A stretch of DNA of 64,000 nucleotides, from assembly GCF_051020955.1 (NCBI RefSeq), contig NW_027477141.1, forward strand, positions 30,520 through 94,519. The letters run 5' to 3'. The translations under genes were made by a program, and so were the position numbers. The notes under the pieces are model-generated. The model had not been told where the DNA came from, made no database searches, and saw nothing but the letters and a program-made list of their open reading frames with translations. Shown here piece after piece: positions 15,066 through 28,861 of this stretch. Within the stretch, counting starts at the first letter, position 1. Every line of letters starts with the position of its first letter. The DNA is from Megalopta genalis (taxonomy: Eukaryota; Arthropoda; Insecta; Hymenoptera; Halictidae).

Positions 15066-15125
15066 CTAGCTTCAAATACTTGTGATATACATGATTTAGC
15101 TTCAAATCCATGCGAAACACATGAT
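15066..15125 (+). repeat. Pentamer with the E monomer missing (D joined directly to A)
   Basis: D at 15066-15095 is followed at once by A at 15096-15125. The related module near 9121-9210 has an E monomer of 30 bp between them. The excision is exactly one monomer, which is expected of in-register recombination between neighbouring monomers. It removes 10 codons without shifting any frame. Confidence 0.8.
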
Positions 15126-16902
15126 TTAGCATCAAATCAATGCGAAGTAGGAGGCTTATCTTCAAATCCAAGCGAAACAATTCGTTTAGCTTCAAATACT
15201 TGTGAGATTCATGATTTAACTTCAACTGCATGTGAAACAAACGAGTTAGCTTAAAATCCAAGCAAAACACGTTATTTAGCTTCAAATCAATGCGAAGTAA
15301 AAGGCTGAGCTTCAAATCCAAGCGACACACATGATTTATCTTCAAATCAATGCGAAGTAGAAGGCGTAGCTTCAAGTCCATGCGAATAAAACGGTTTAGC
15401 TTCAAATACTTGTGATATACTTGATTTAGATTCAAGTGCGTGCGAAACAAACGAGTTAGCTTCAAATCCAAGCGTAACAGATGATTTAGCTTCAAATCAA
15501 TGCGAAGTAGAAGGCTTATCTTCGAATCCATGCGAAACAAATGGTTTAGCTTCAAATACTTGTGATATACATGATTTAGCTTCAAATGCATGCGAAACAA
15601 ACGAGCTAGCCTCAAATCCATGCGAAACACGTGATTTAGCATCATGTCAACGCGAAGTTGAAGGATTAGCGTCAAATCCATGTGAAACGAACGATTTAGC
15701 TTCACATGCTTCTGAATAGAAGTGATATAGCTTGAAATGCAGGCGAAACAAACGTGTTAGCTTCAAATCCATGCGAAACACATGACTTAGCTTCAAATCA
15801 ATGCGAAGTAGAAGGCTTAGATTCAAATCTAAGCGAAACAAATGGTTCAGATTCAAATCCATGCGACGCACATGATTTAGCAACACATAAATGCGAAGTA
15901 GGAGGCTTATCTTCAAATCCATGCGAAACAATTCGATTAGCTTCAAATACGTGTGATATTCATGATTTAACTTCAACTGCGTGTGAAACAAACGAGTTAG
16001 CTTAAAATCCAAGCGAAACACATTATTTAGCTTCAAATCAATGCGAAGTAGAAGGCTGAGCTTCAAATCCAAGCGACACACATAATTTATCTTCAAATCA
16101 ATGCGAAGTAGAAGGCGTAGCTTCAAGTCCATGCGAATCAAACGGTTTAGCTTCAAATACTTGTGATATACTTGATTTAGATTCAAGTGCGTGCGAAACA
16201 AACGAGTTAGCTTCAAATCCAAGCGAAACACATGATTTATCTTCAAATCAATGCGAGGTAGAAGGCGTAGCTTCAAATCCATGCGAATCAAACGGTTTAG
16301 CTTCAAATACTTGTGATGTACATGATTTAGCTTCAACAGCATGCGAAACAAACGAGTTAGCTTCAAATCCATGCGAAACACATGATTTAGCTTCAAATCA
16401 ATGCGAAGTAGGTGGGTTATCTTCGAATCCATGCGAAACAAATGGTTTAGCTTCAAACACTTGTGATATAAATGATTTAGCTTCAACTGCGTGCGAAACA
16501 ATCGAGTTAGCTTCAAAAACCATGCGAAACATATGATTTAATATCAAATCAATGCGAAGTAGAAGGCATAGCTTCAAATCCGTGGGAATAAAATGGTTTA
16601 GCTTCAAATATTTGTGATATACATGATTTAGCTTCAAATGCATGCGAAACAAACGAGCTAGCCTCAAATCCATGCGTAACACGTGATTTAGCATCAAGTC
16701 AACGCGAAGTAGATGGGTTATCTTCGAATCCATGCGATACAAATGGTTTAGTTTCAAACACTTGTGATATAAATGATTTAGCTTCAACTGCGTGCGAAAC
16801 AAACGAGTTAGCTTCAAAAACCATGCAAAAAACATGATTTAGCTCCAAATCGATGCGAAGTAGAAGGCTGAACTACGAATCGATGCGAAACAAATGGTTT
16901 AG

Positions 16903-19608
16903 CTACAAATACTTGTGACATACACGATTCAGCATCAACTGCATGCGAAACAAACGAGTTAGCTTCAAATCCATGCGAAACATATGATTTAGCTTCAAAT
17001 CAATGCGAAGTAGAAGGCTTAGCTTCAAATCCAAGCGAAACAAATGGTTCAGATTCAAATGCTTGTGATATACATGATTTAGCTTCGACTGCATGCGAAA
17101 CCAACGAGTTAGCTTCAAATACAAGCGAAAGACATGATTTCGCTTCAAATCAATGCGAAGTAGAAGTCTCTTCTTCGAATCCATGCGAAACAAATGGTTT
17201 AGCTTCAAATTCATTCGCAACAAATTGTTTAGCACAATATTCCTTCGAAAAATATAATTCAGCTTCAAATACTTGTGATACACACGATTTAGCTTCAACT
17301 GCTTGGGAAACAAACGTGTTAGCTTCACATTCAAGCGAAAGAAATGATTCAGCTTGAAATCAGTGCGAAGTGGAAGGCTGATCTTCGAATCCATGCGAAA
17401 CAAGTGGTTTAGATGGAAATCCTTGTGATATACATGATTTGGCTTCAACAGCATATGAAGCAAACGAGATAGCTTCAAATCCAAGCGAAACACATGATTT
17501 AGCTTCAAATTCATTCGATACGCATGGTTTAGATTGATATTCATGCGAACTAAATGGTTCAGATTCAAATACTTGTGATATACATGATTTCGCTTCAACT
17601 GCATGCGAAACAAACGAGTTAGCTTCAATTCCAAGCGAAACACATGATTAAGCTTCAAATCAATGCGAAGTAGGAGGATTAGTTTCAAATCCATGCGGAA
17701 CAAATGGTTCAGATTCAAATACTTGTGATATACATGATTTAGCTTCGACTGCATGCGAAACCAACGAGTTAGCTTCAAATCCATGCGAAACACATGATTT
17801 AGCATCAAATCAATGCGAAGTAGGAGGCTTATCTTCAAATCCATGCGAAACAATTCGTTTAGCTTCAAATACTTGTGATATTCATGATTTAACTTCAACT
17901 GCATGTGAAACAAACGAGTTAGCTTAAAATGCAAGCGAAACACATTATTTAGCTTCAAATCAATGCGAAGTAGGAGGCTTAGCTTCAAATCCAAGCGAAA
18001 CAAATTATTTAGCTTCAAATCAATGCGAAGTAGAAGGCTGATCTTCGAATCCATGCGAAACAAATGGTTTAGCTTCAAATACTTGTGACCTACTTGATTT
18101 AGCTTCAACAGCAAGCGAAACAAACGAGTTAGCTTCAAATCCATGCGAAACACATTAATTAGCATCAAATCAATGCGAAGTCGAAGGCTTACCTTCGAAT
18201 CCATACGTAACAAATGTTTTAGCTTCAAACACTTGTGATATACATGATTTACATTCAACAACAAGAGAAACAAACGAGTTAGCTTCAAATCCATGCGAAA
18301 CACATGATTTAGCTTCAAATAAATGCGAAGTAGGAGGCTTATCTTCAAATCCATGCGAAACAATTCGATTAGCTTCAAATACTTGTGATATTCATGATTT
18401 AACTTCAACTGCGTGTGAAACAAACGAGTTAGCTTAAAATCCAAGCGAAACACATTATTTAGCTTCAAATCAATGCGAAGTAGAAGGCTGAGCTTCAAAT
18501 CCAAGCGACACACATAATTTATCTTCAAATCAATGCGAAGTAGAAGGCGTAGCTTCAAGTCCATGCGAATAAAACGGTTTAGCTTCAAATACTTGTGATA
18601 TACTTGATTTAGATTCAAGTGCGTGCGAAACAAACGAGTTAGCTTCAAATCCAAGCGAAACACATGATTTATCTTCAAATCAATGCGAGGTAGAAGGCTT
18701 AGCTTCAAATCCATGCGAATCAAATGGCTTAGCTTCAAATACTTGTGATATACATGATTTAGCTTCAACAGCATGCGAAACAAACGAGTTAGCTTCAAAT
18801 CCATCCGAAACACATGATTTAGCATCAAATCAATGCGAAGTACGAGGCTTATCTTCAAATCCATGCGAAACAATTCGATTAGCTTCAAATACTTGTGATA
18901 TTCATGATTTAACTTCAACTGCATGTGAAACAAACGAGTTACCTTAAAATCCAAGCGAAACACATTATTTAGCTTCAAATCAATGCGAAGTAGAAGGCTG
19001 AGCTTCAAATCCAAGCGACACACATGATTTATCTTCAAATCAATGCGAAGTAGAAGGCGTAGCTTCAAGTCCATGCGAATCAAACGGTTTAGCTTCAAAT
19101 ACTTGTGATATACTTGATTTAGATTCAAGTGCGTGCGAAACAAACGAGTTAGCTTCAAATCCAAGCGAAACACATGATTTATCTTCAAATCAATGCGAGG
19201 TAGAAGGCTTAGCTTCAAATCCATGCGAATCAAACGGTTTAGCTTCAAATACTTGTGATATACATGATTTAGCTTCAACAGCATGCGAAACAAACGAGTT
19301 AGCTTCAAATCCATGCGAAACACATGATTTAGCTTCAAATCAATGCGAAGTAGATGGGTTATCTTCAAATCCATGCGAAACAAATGGTTTAGCTTCAAAC
19401 ACTTGTGACATACATGATTCAGCATCAACTGCATGCGAAACAAACGAGTTAGCTTCAAATCCATGCGAAACACATGATTTAGATTCAAATCAATGCGAAG
19501 TAGATGGGTTATCTTCGAATCCATGCGAAACAAATGGTTTAGCTTCAAACACTTGTGATATAAATGATTTAGCTTCAACTGCGTGCGAAACAATCGAGTT
19601 AGCTTCAA
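16903..19608 (-). other. Longest open frame in the array (901 codons, - strand); probably not a gene
   Basis: This stretch of satellite reads without a stop for 901 codons. The product would be about 90 decapeptides of the type DLKLNHVFRM, DLKLTRLFRM, QLKLNHVYHK and YLKLNHLFRM, five per 50 residues, mirroring the pentamer. It would be very rich in Leu, Lys, Arg, His and Asn and strongly basic. I see no signal peptide, unique domain or catalytic motif, and the assigned start is simply one of many in-frame ATGs (ATGGATTTGAAG). The codons of this frame are rarely one change from stop (about two routes per ten codons), so length alone is weak evidence for selection. The frame is open here because this stretch lacks the 31-bp monomers and TAG variants that cut it elsewhere. 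I therefore record it as an open frame, not a CDS. Confidence 0.3.
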
Positions 19609-20096
19609 AAACCATGCGAAACATATGATTTAAAATCAAATCAATGCGAAGTAGAAGGCATAGCTTCAAATCCATGGGAATAAAATGGTTTAGCTTCAAA
19701 TACTTGTGATATACATGATTTAGCTTCAACATCATGCGAAACAAACGAGTTAGCTTCAAATCCATGCGAAACACATGATTTAGCATCAAATCAATGCGAA
19801 GTAGGAGGCTTATCTTCATATCCATGCGAAACAATTCGTTTAGCTTCAAATACTTGTGATATTCATGATTTAACTTCAACTGCATGTGAAACAAACGAGT
19901 TAGATTAAAATCCAAGCGAAACGCATTATTTAGCTTCAAATCAATGCGAAGTAGAAGGCTGAGCTTCAAATCCAAGCGACACACATGATTTATCTTCAAA
20001 TCAATGCGAAGTAGAAGGCTTATCTTCGAATCCATGCGAAACAAATGGTTTAGCTTCAAATACATGTGATATACATGATTTAGCTTCAAATGCATG

Positions 20097-21717
20097 CGAA
20101 ACAAACGAGCTAGCCTCAAATCCATGCGAAACACGTGATTTAGCATCAAGTCAACGCGAAGTTGAAGGATTAGCGTCAAATCCATGTGAAACGAACGATT
20201 TAGCTTCACATGCTTCTGAATAGAAGTGATATAGCTTGAAATGCAGGCGAAACAAACGAGTTAGCTTCAAATCCATGCGAAACACATGATTTAGCTTCAA
20301 ATCAATGCGAAGTAGATGGGTTATCTTCGAATCCATGCGATACAAATGGTTTAGTTTCAAACACTTGTGATATAAATGATTTAGCTTCAACTGCGTGCGA
20401 AACAAACGAGTTAGCTTCAAAAACCATGCAAAAAACATGATTTAGCTCCAAATCGATGCGAAGTAGAAGGCTGAACTACGAATCGATGCGAAACAAATGG
20501 TTTAGCTGCAAATACTTGTGACATACGTGATTCAGCATCAACTGCAAGCGAAACAAACGAGTTAGCTTCAAATCCATGCGAAACATATGATTTAGCTTCA
20601 AATCAATGCGAAGTAGAAGGCTTAGCTTCAAATCCAAGCGAAACAAATGGTTCAGATCCAAATGCTTGTGATATACATGATTTAGCTTCGACTGCATGCG
20701 AAACCAACGAGTTAGCTTCAAATACAAGCGAAAGACATGATTTCGCTTCAAATCAATGCGAAGTAGAAGTCTCTTCTTCGAATCCATGCGAAACAAATGG
20801 TTTAGCTTCAAATTCATTCGCAACAAATTGTTTAGCACAATATTCCTTCGAAAAAAATAATTCAGCTTCAAATACTTGTGATACACACGATTTAGCTTCA
20901 ACTGCTTGGGAAACAAACGTGTTAGCTTCACATTCAAACGAAAGAAATGATTCAGCTTCAAATCAGTGCGAAGTGGAAGGCTGATCTTCGAATCCATGCG
21001 AAAAAAGTGGTTTAGATGGAAATCCTTGTGATATACATGATTTGGCTTCAACAGCATATGAAGCAAACGAGATAGCTTCAAATCCAAGCGAAGCACATGA
21101 TTTAGCTTCAAATTCATTCGATACGCATGGTTTAGCTTGATATTCATGCGAAACAAATGGTTCAGATTCAAATACTTGTGATATACATGATTCAGCTTCG
21201 ACTGCATGCGAAACCAACGAGTTAGCTTCAAATCCATGCTAAACACATGATTTAGCATCAAATCAATGCGAAGTAGGAGGCTTATCTTCAAATCCATCCG
21301 AAACAATTCGTTTAGCTTCAAATACTTGTGATATTCATGATTTAACTTCAACTGCATGTGAAACAAACGAGTTAGCTTAAAATCCAAGCGAAACACATTA
21401 TTTAGCTTCAAATCAATGCGAAGTAGAAGGCTGAGCTTCAAATCCAAGCGACACACATGATTTATCTTCAAATCAATGCGAAGTAGACGGCGTAGCTTCA
21501 AGTCCATGCAAATCAAACGGTTTAGCTTCAAATACTTGTGATATACTTGATTTACATTCAAGTGCGTGCGAAACAAACGAGTTAGCTTCAAATCCAAAGC
21601 GAAACACACAATTTATCTTCATATCAATGCGAAGTAGAAGGATTATCTTCGAATCCATGCAAAACAAATGGTTTAGCTTCAAACACTTGTGATATACATG
21701 ATTTAGCTTCAACTGCA
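20097..21717 (+). repeat. 1.6-kb duplication II, left copy
   Basis: This stretch aligns with 23675-25295 at a constant offset of 3578, so no net indel separates the copies. Diagnostic shared variants are CATATCAATGCGAAGTAG near 21620 and 25200, GCGAAAAAAGTGG near 21000 and 24578, and CCATGCTAAACACATG near 21235 and 24813. A few point differences exist, for example TCAAACGAAAG against TCAAGCGAAAG, and a short cluster near 24955 where GCTTAAAATCC reads GCTAAAAAAAC. Confidence 0.85.
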
Positions 21718-21750
21718 TGCGAAACAAACGAGTTAGCTTCAAATCAATGC
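21631..21750 (+). repeat. 120-bp tetramer duplication (B-C-D-E with A missing)
   Basis: The string GAAGTAGAAGGATTATCTTCG occurs at 21631 and again at 21751, exactly 120 bp apart. At the junction an E monomer is followed directly by B, so the A monomer of the pentamer is absent. This is a local four-monomer higher-order variant. Confidence 0.75.
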
Positions 21751-23674
21751 GAAGTAGAAGGATTATCTTCGTATCCATGCAAAACAAATGGTTTAGCTTC
21801 AAACAATTGTGATATACATGATTTAGCTTCAACTGCATGCGAAACAAACGAGCTAGCCTCAAATCCATGCGAAACACGTGATTTAGCATCAAGTCAACGC
21901 GAAGTTGAAGGATTAGCGTCAAATCCATGCGAAACGAAAGATTTAGCTTCACATACTTGTGAATAGAAGTGATATAGCTTGAAACGCAGGCGAAACAAAC
22001 GAGTTAGCTTCAAATCCTTGCGAAACACATGATTTGGCTTCAAATCAATGCGAAGTAGGAGGCTTAGCTTCAAATCCAAGCGAAATAAATTATTTAGCTT
22101 CAAATCAATGCGAAGTAGAAGGCTGAGCTTCAAATCCAAGCGACACACATGATTTATCTTCAAATCAATGCGAAGTAGAAGGGTTATCTTCGAATCCATG
22201 CGAAACAAATGGTTTAGCTTCAAACAATTGTGATATAAATGATTTAGCTTCAACTGCGTGCGAAACAAACGAGTTAGCTTCAAAAACCATGCGAAAAACA
22301 TGATTTAGCTCCAAATCGATGCGAAGTAGAAGGCTTAACTACGAATCCATGCGAAACAATTGATTTAGCTGCAAATACTTGTGACATACATGATTCAGCA
22401 TCAACTGCATGTGAAACAAACCAGTTAGCTTCAAATCGAAGCGAAACACATGATTTAGCTTCAAATCAATGCGAAGTAGAAGGCCTAGATTCAAATCCAT
22501 GCGAATCAAATGATTTAACTTCAAATACTTGTGATATACATGATTTAGCTTTAACAGCATGCGAAACAAACGAGTTAGCTTCAAATCCATGCGAAACACA
22601 TGATTTAGCATCAAATCAATGCGAAGTAGAAGGCGTAGCTTCAAGTCCATGCGAATCAAACGGTTTAGCTTCAAATACTTGTGATATACTTGATTTAGAT
22701 TCAAGTGCGTGCGAAACAAACGAGTTAGCTTCAAATCCAAGCGAAACACATGATTTATCTTCAAATCAATGCGAGGTAGAAGGCGTAGCTTCAAATCCAT
22801 GCGAATCAAACGGTTTAGCTTCAAATACTTGTGATGTACATGATTTAGCTTCAACAACATGCGAAACAAACGAGTTAGCTTCAAATCCATGCGAAACACA
22901 TGATTTAGCTTCAAATCAACGCGAAGTAGATGGGTTATCTTCGAATCCATGCGAAACAAATGGTTTAGCTTCAAACACTTGTGATATAAATGATTTAGCT
23001 TCAACTGCGTGCGAAACAATCGAGTTAGCTTCAAAAACCATGCGAAACATATGATTTAATATCAAATCAATGCGAAGTAGAAGGCATAGCTTCAAATCCG
23101 TGGGAATAAAATGGTTTAGCTTCAAATATTTGTGATATACATGATTTAGCTTCAAATGCATGCGAAACAAACGAGTTAGCTTCAAAAACCATGCAAAAAA
23201 CATGATTTAGCTCCAAATCGATGCGAAGTAGAAGGCTGAACTACGAATCGATGCGAAACAAATGGTTTAGCTGCAAATACTTGTGACATACATGATTCAG
23301 CATCAACTGCATGCGAAACAAACGAGTTAGCTTCAAATCCATGCGAAACATATGATTTAGCTTCAAATCAATGCGAAGTAGAAGGCTTAGCTTCAAATCC
23401 AAGCGAAACGAACGATTTAGCTTCACATACTTGTGAATAGAAGTGATATAGCTTGAAACGCAGGCGAAACAAACGAGTTAGCTTCAAATCCTTGCGAAAC
23501 ACATGATTTGGCTTCAAATCAATGCGAAGTAGGAGGCTTAGCTTCAAATCCAAGCGAAACAAATTATTTAGCTTCAAATCAATGCGAAGTAGAAGGCTGA
23601 TCTTCGAATCCATGCGAAAGAAATGGTTTAGCTTCAAATACTTGTGACCTACTTGATTTAGCTTCAACAGCAAG

Positions 23675-25295
23675 CGAAACAAACGAGCTAGCCTCAAATC
23701 CATGCGAAACACGTGATTTAGCATCAAGTCAACGCGAAGTTGAAGGATTAGCGTCAAATCCATGTGAAACGAACGATTTAGCTTCACATGCTTCTGAATA
23801 GAAGTGATATAGCTTGAAATGCAGGCGAAACAAACGAGTTAGCTTCAAATCCATGCGAAACACATGATTTAGCTTCAAATCAATGCGAAGTAGATGGGTT
23901 ATCTTCGAATCCATGCGATACAAATGGTTTAGTTTCAAACACTTGTGATATAAATGATTTAGCTTCAACTGCGTGCGAAACAAACGAGTTAGCTTCAAAA
24001 ACCATGCAAAAAACATGATTTAGCTCCAAATCGATGCGAAGTAGAAGGCTGAACTACGAATCGATGCGAAACAAATGGTTTAGCTGCAAATACTTGTGAC
24101 ATACATGATTCAGCATCAACTGCATGCGAAACAAACGAGTTAGCTTCAAATCCATGCGAAACATATGATTTAGCTTCAAATCAATGCGAAGTAGAAGGCT
24201 CAGCTTCAAATCCAAGCGAAACAAATGGTTCAGATCCAAATGCTTGTGATATACATGATTTAGCTTCGACTGCATGCGAAACCAACGAGTTAGCTTCAAA
24301 TACAAGCGAAAGACATGATTTCGCTTCAAATCAATGCGAAGTAGAAGTCTCTTCTTCGAATCCATGCGAAACAAATGGTTTAGCTTCAAATTCATTCGCA
24401 ACAAATTGTTTAGCACAATATTCCTTCGAAAAAAATAATTCAGCTTCAAATACTTGTGATACACACGATTTAGCTTCAACTGCTTGGGAAACAAACGTGT
24501 TAGCTTCACATTCAAGCGAAAGAAATGATTCAGCTTCAAATCAGTGCGAAGTGGAAGGCTGATCTTCGAATCCATGCGAAAAAAGTGGTTTAGATGGAAA
24601 TCCTTGTGATATACATGATTTGGCTTCAACAGCATATGAAGCAAACGAGATAGCTTCAAATCCAAGCGAAACACATGATTTAGCTTCAAATTCATTCGAT
24701 ACGCATGGTTTAGCTTGATATTCATGCGAAACAAATGGTTCAGATTCAAATACTTGTGATATACATGATTCAGCTTCGACTGCATGCGAAACCAACGAGT
24801 TAGCTTCAAATCCATGCTAAACACATGATTTAGCATCAAATCAATGCGAAGTAGGAGGCTTATCTTCAAATCCATCCGAAACAATTCGTTTAGCTTCAAA
24901 TACTTGTGATATTCATGATTTAACTTCAACTGCATGTGAAACAAACGAGTTAGCTAAAAAAACAAGCGAAACACATTATTTAGCTTCAAATCAATGCGAA
25001 GTAGAAGGCTGAGCTTCAAATCCAAGCGACACACATGATTTATCTTCAAATCAATGCGAAGTAGACGGCGTAGCTTCAAGTCCATGCAAATCAAACGGTT
25101 TAGCTTCAAATACTTGTGATATACTTGATTTACATTCAAGTGCGTGCGAAACAAACGAGTTAGCTTCAAATCCAAAGCGAAACACACAATTTATCTTCAT
25201 ATCAATGCGAAGTAGAAGGATTATCTTCGAATCCATGCAAAACAAATGGTTTAGCTTCAAACACTTGTGATATACATGATTTAGCTTCAACTGCA
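23675..25295 (+). repeat. 1.6-kb duplication II, right copy
   Basis: This is the direct partner of 20097-21717. The left boundary lies in the GCGAAAC of an E monomer. The right boundary is in TTCAACTGCA, where the left copy continues TGCG and this copy continues GGCG. Both boundaries therefore fall in or beside the shared core of a monomer, as expected for recombination between different monomers. Confidence 0.85.
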
Positions 25296-25300
25296 GGCGA

Positions 25301-26548
25301 AATAATCGAGTTAGCTTCAAATCCAAACGAAACACATGATTTAGATTCAAATCAATGCGAAGAAGAAGGCTCAGCTTTAAATCCATGCGAAACAAATGGT
25401 TTAGCTTCAAATACTTGTGGTATACATGATTTAGATTCAACTGCATGCGTAACAAACGAGTAAGCTTCAAAACCATGCGATGCACACGTTTTAGCTTCAA
25501 ATAAATGCGAAGTAGAAGGCTTATCTTCGAATCGATGCGAAACAAATGGTTTAGCATCAAATACTTGTGATATACATGATTTAACTTCAACTGCATGCGA
25601 ACAAACGAGTTGGCTTCAAATCCTTCCGAACCACATGATTTAGCTTCAAATTCATGCGAATCAATTGGTTTAGCACCAAATACTTGTGATATACATGATA
25701 TAGCTACAAATGCATGCGAAACAATTGAGGTAGCTTAAAATCCATGCCAAACACATGATTTTGCTTCAAATCAATGCGAAACACATGATTTAGATTCAAA
25801 TCAAAGCGAAGTAGATGGCTTAGTTTGAAATCCATGCGAATAAAGTTCTATAGCTTCAAATACTTATGATATACATAATTTAGCTTCAACTGCATGCGAA
25901 ACAAACGACTTAGCTTCAAGTCCATGCGAAACACATGATTTAGAATCAAATCAATGCGAAGTAGAAGGCTTAGCTTCAAATCCAGCGAAACGAATGATTT
26001 AGCTTCAAATACTTGCGAATATCACTGATATAGCTTCAAATGCAGGCGAAACAAACGAGTTAGCTTTACATCCATGCAAAAGTCATGATTTACCTTCAAA
26101 TCAATGCTAAGTAGAAGGCTTGGTATGAAATCCATGCGAATCAAGTTCTTTAGCTTCAAATACTTACGATATACATGATTTAGAGTCAACTGCTTAGGAA
26201 GCAAACGAGTTAACGTCGCATCCATTCAAAACACATGATTTAGCTTCAAATCCATGCGAAACTCATGATTTAGCTTCAAATCAATGCGAAGTAGAATACT
26301 TATCTTCAACTCCATACTTGTGATATACATGATTTAGCTTCAAATGGATGTGAAACAAACGTGTTAGCTTCAAATGAAAGCGAATCACATAATTCAGCAT
26401 CAAATCAATGCGAAGTAGAATGCTTAGTATCAAATCCATGCGAAACGAATAGTTTAGCATCAAATACTTGTTTTATACATTACTTAGTTTCAACTGCATG
26501 CGAAACAAACGAGTTAGCTTCAAATCCAAACGAAACACATGATTTAGC
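25301..26548 (+). repeat. 1.25-kb module, first of three copies
   Basis: This stretch matches 31522-32769 (offset 6221) and 38944-40191 (a further 7422). The module is rich in otherwise rare variants: a 29-bp monomer at GCATGCGAACAAACGAG, the paired 29/31-bp monomers at 25970-26029, a B-type left half joined to an A-type right half near 25760-25790, and the shortened CTTCAACTCCATACTTG near 26308. The second and third copies lie inside the 7-kb duplication, so this first copy marks an older, separate event. Its right end is sharp: TTAGCATC here against TTAGCTTC in the others. Confidence 0.85.
25970..26029 (+). repeat. Paired 29-bp and 31-bp monomers (compensating -1/+1)
   Basis: A 29-bp monomer (25970-25998, with AATCCAGCGAAACGAATGAT where CCATGCG is expected) is followed by a 31-bp monomer (25999-26029, with ACTTGCGAATATCACTGAT). 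Together they make exactly 60 bp, so phase is restored. The pair recurs at 32191-32250, 39613-39672, 54854-54913 and 63220-63279, and in the regions of 43.17, 44.25 and 45.57 kb. In the + strand frame the bridged stretch reads AKRMIYLQILANITD where the T of ATTTACC replaces the TAG of ATTTAGC. In this copy and those at 32.2 and 39.6 kb the TAG is present. Confidence 0.85.
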
Positions 26549-28861
26549 ATCAAATCAATGCGAAGTAGGAGGCTTATCTTCAAATCCATGCGAAACAATT
26601 CGTTTAGCTTCAAATACTTGTGATATTCATGATTTAACTTCAACTGCATGTGAAACAAACGAGTTAGCTTAAAATGCAAGCGAAACACATTATTTAGCTT
26701 CAAATCAATGCGAAGTAGAAGGCTGAGCTTCAAATCCAAGCGACACACATGATTTATCTTCAAATCAATGCGAAGTAGACGGCGTAGCTTCAAGTCCATG
26801 CAAATCAAACGGTTTAGCTTCAAATACTTGTGATATACTTGATTTACATTCAAGTGCGTGCGAAACAAACGAGTTAGCTTCAAATCCAAAGCGAAACACA
26901 CAATTTATCTTCAAATCAATGCGAAGTAGAAGGATTATCTTCGAATCCATGCAAAACAAATGGTTTAGCTTCAAACACTTGTGATATACATGATTTAGCT
27001 TCAACTGCATGCGAAACAAACGAGCTAGCCTCAAATCCATGCGATACACATGATTTAGCTTCAAATCAATGCGAAGTAGGAGGCTTATCTTCAAATCCAT
27101 GCGAAACAATTCGTTTAGCTTCAAATACTTGTGATATTCATGATTTAACTTCAACTGCATGTGAAACAAACGAGTTAGCTTAAAATCCAAGCAAAACACG
27201 TTATTTAGCTTCAAATCAATGCGAAGTAAAAGGCTGAGCTTCAAATCCAAGCGACACACATGATTTATCTTCAAATCAATGCGAAGTAGAAGGCGTAGCT
27301 TCAAGTCCATGCGAATAAAACGGTTTAGCTTCAAATACTTGTGATATACTTGATTTAGATTCAAGTGCGTGCGAAACAAACGAGTTAGCTTCAAATCCAA
27401 GCGTAACAGATGATTTAGCTTCAAATCAATGCGAAGTAGAAGGCTTATCTTCGAATCCATGCGAAACAAATGGTTTAGCTTCAAATACTTGTGATATACA
27501 TGATTTAGCTTCAAATGCATGCGAAACAAACGAGCTAGCCTCAAATCCATGCGAAACACGTGATTTAGCATCATGTCAACGCGAAGTTGAAGGATTAGCG
27601 TCAAATCCATGTGAAACGAACGATTTAGCTTCACATGCTTCTGAATAGAAGTGATATAGCTTGAAATGCAGGCGAAACAAACGTGTTAGCTTCAAATCCA
27701 TGCGAAACACATGACTTAGCTTCAAATCAATGCGAAGTAGAAGGCTGAGCTTCAAATCCAAGCGACACACATAATTTATCTTCAAATCAATGCGAAGTAG
27801 AAGGCGTAGCTTCAAGTCCATGCGAATAAAACGGTTTAGCTTCAAATACTTGTGATATACTTGATTTAGATTCAAGTGCGTGCGAAACAAACGAGTTAGC
27901 TTCAAATCCAAGCGAAACACATGATTTATCTTCAAATCAATGCGAGGTAGAAGGCTTAGCTTCAAATCCATGCGAATCAAATGGCTTAGCTTCAAATACT
28001 TGTGATATACATGATTTAGCTTTAACAGCATGCGAAACAAACGAGTTAGCTTCAAATCCATGCGAAACACATGATTTAGCATCAAATCAATGCGAAGTAG
28101 AAGGCGTAGCTTCAAGTCCATGCGAATCAAACGGTTTAGCTTCAAATACTTGTGATATACTTGATTTAGATTCAAGTGCGTGCGAAACAAACGAGTTAGC
28201 TTCAAATCCAAGCGAAACACATGATTTATCTTCAAATCAATGCGAGGTAGAAGGCGTAGCTTCAAATCCATGCGAATCAAACGGTTTAGCTTCAAATACT
28301 TGTGATGTACATGATTTAGCTTCAACAGCATGCGAAACAAACGAGTTAGCTTCAAATCCATGCGAAATACATGATTTAGCCTCAAATCAATGCGAAGTAG
28401 ATGGGTTATCTTCGAATCCATGCGAAACAAATGGTTTAGCTTCAAACACTTGTGATATAAATGATTTAGCTTCAACTGCGTGCGAAACAATCGAGTTAGC
28501 TTCAAAAACCATGCGAAACATATGATTTAATATCAAATCAATGCGAAGTAGAAGGCATAGCTTCAAATCCGTGGGAATAAAATGGTTTAGCTTCAAATAT
28601 TTGTGATATACATGATTTAGCTTCAAATGCATGCGAAACAAACGAGCTAGCCTCAAATCCATGCGTAACACGTGATTTAGCATCAAGTCAACGCGAAGTA
28701 GATGGGTTATCTTCGAATCCATGCGATACAAATGGTTTAGTTTCAAACACTTGTGATATAAATGATTTAGCTTCAACTGCGTGCGAAACAAACGAGTTAG
28801 CTTCAAAAACCATGCAAAAAACATGATTTAGCTCCAAATCGATGCGAAGTAGAAGGCTGAA

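Larger units (their letters stand above)
9988..16697 (+). repeat. Long-range duplication I, right copy (about 6.7 kb)
   Basis: This is the partner of 1438-7966 in direct orientation. Shared rare variants prove the match: the unusual TTAACTTCAAATTTTTGTG monomer (1831 and 10390 regions), a shortened 19-bp monomer (5473 and 14024), and the TCAAATACTAGTGATATAC monomer (3930 and 12630 regions). The copy also contains a clean single-monomer deletion at 15095/15096. The stretch between the two copies (7967-9987) is built of the same module types but is shuffled relative to them. Confidence 0.85.

Noticed and set aside
16903..19608. Leucine-rich-repeat or pentapeptide-repeat protein
   Set aside because: The - strand decapeptide has regular leucines but not the 20-29-residue LRR pattern with its Asn position. 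The + strand decapeptide lacks the A-(D/N)-L-x-x pentapeptide rule. Periodicity comes from the DNA unit.
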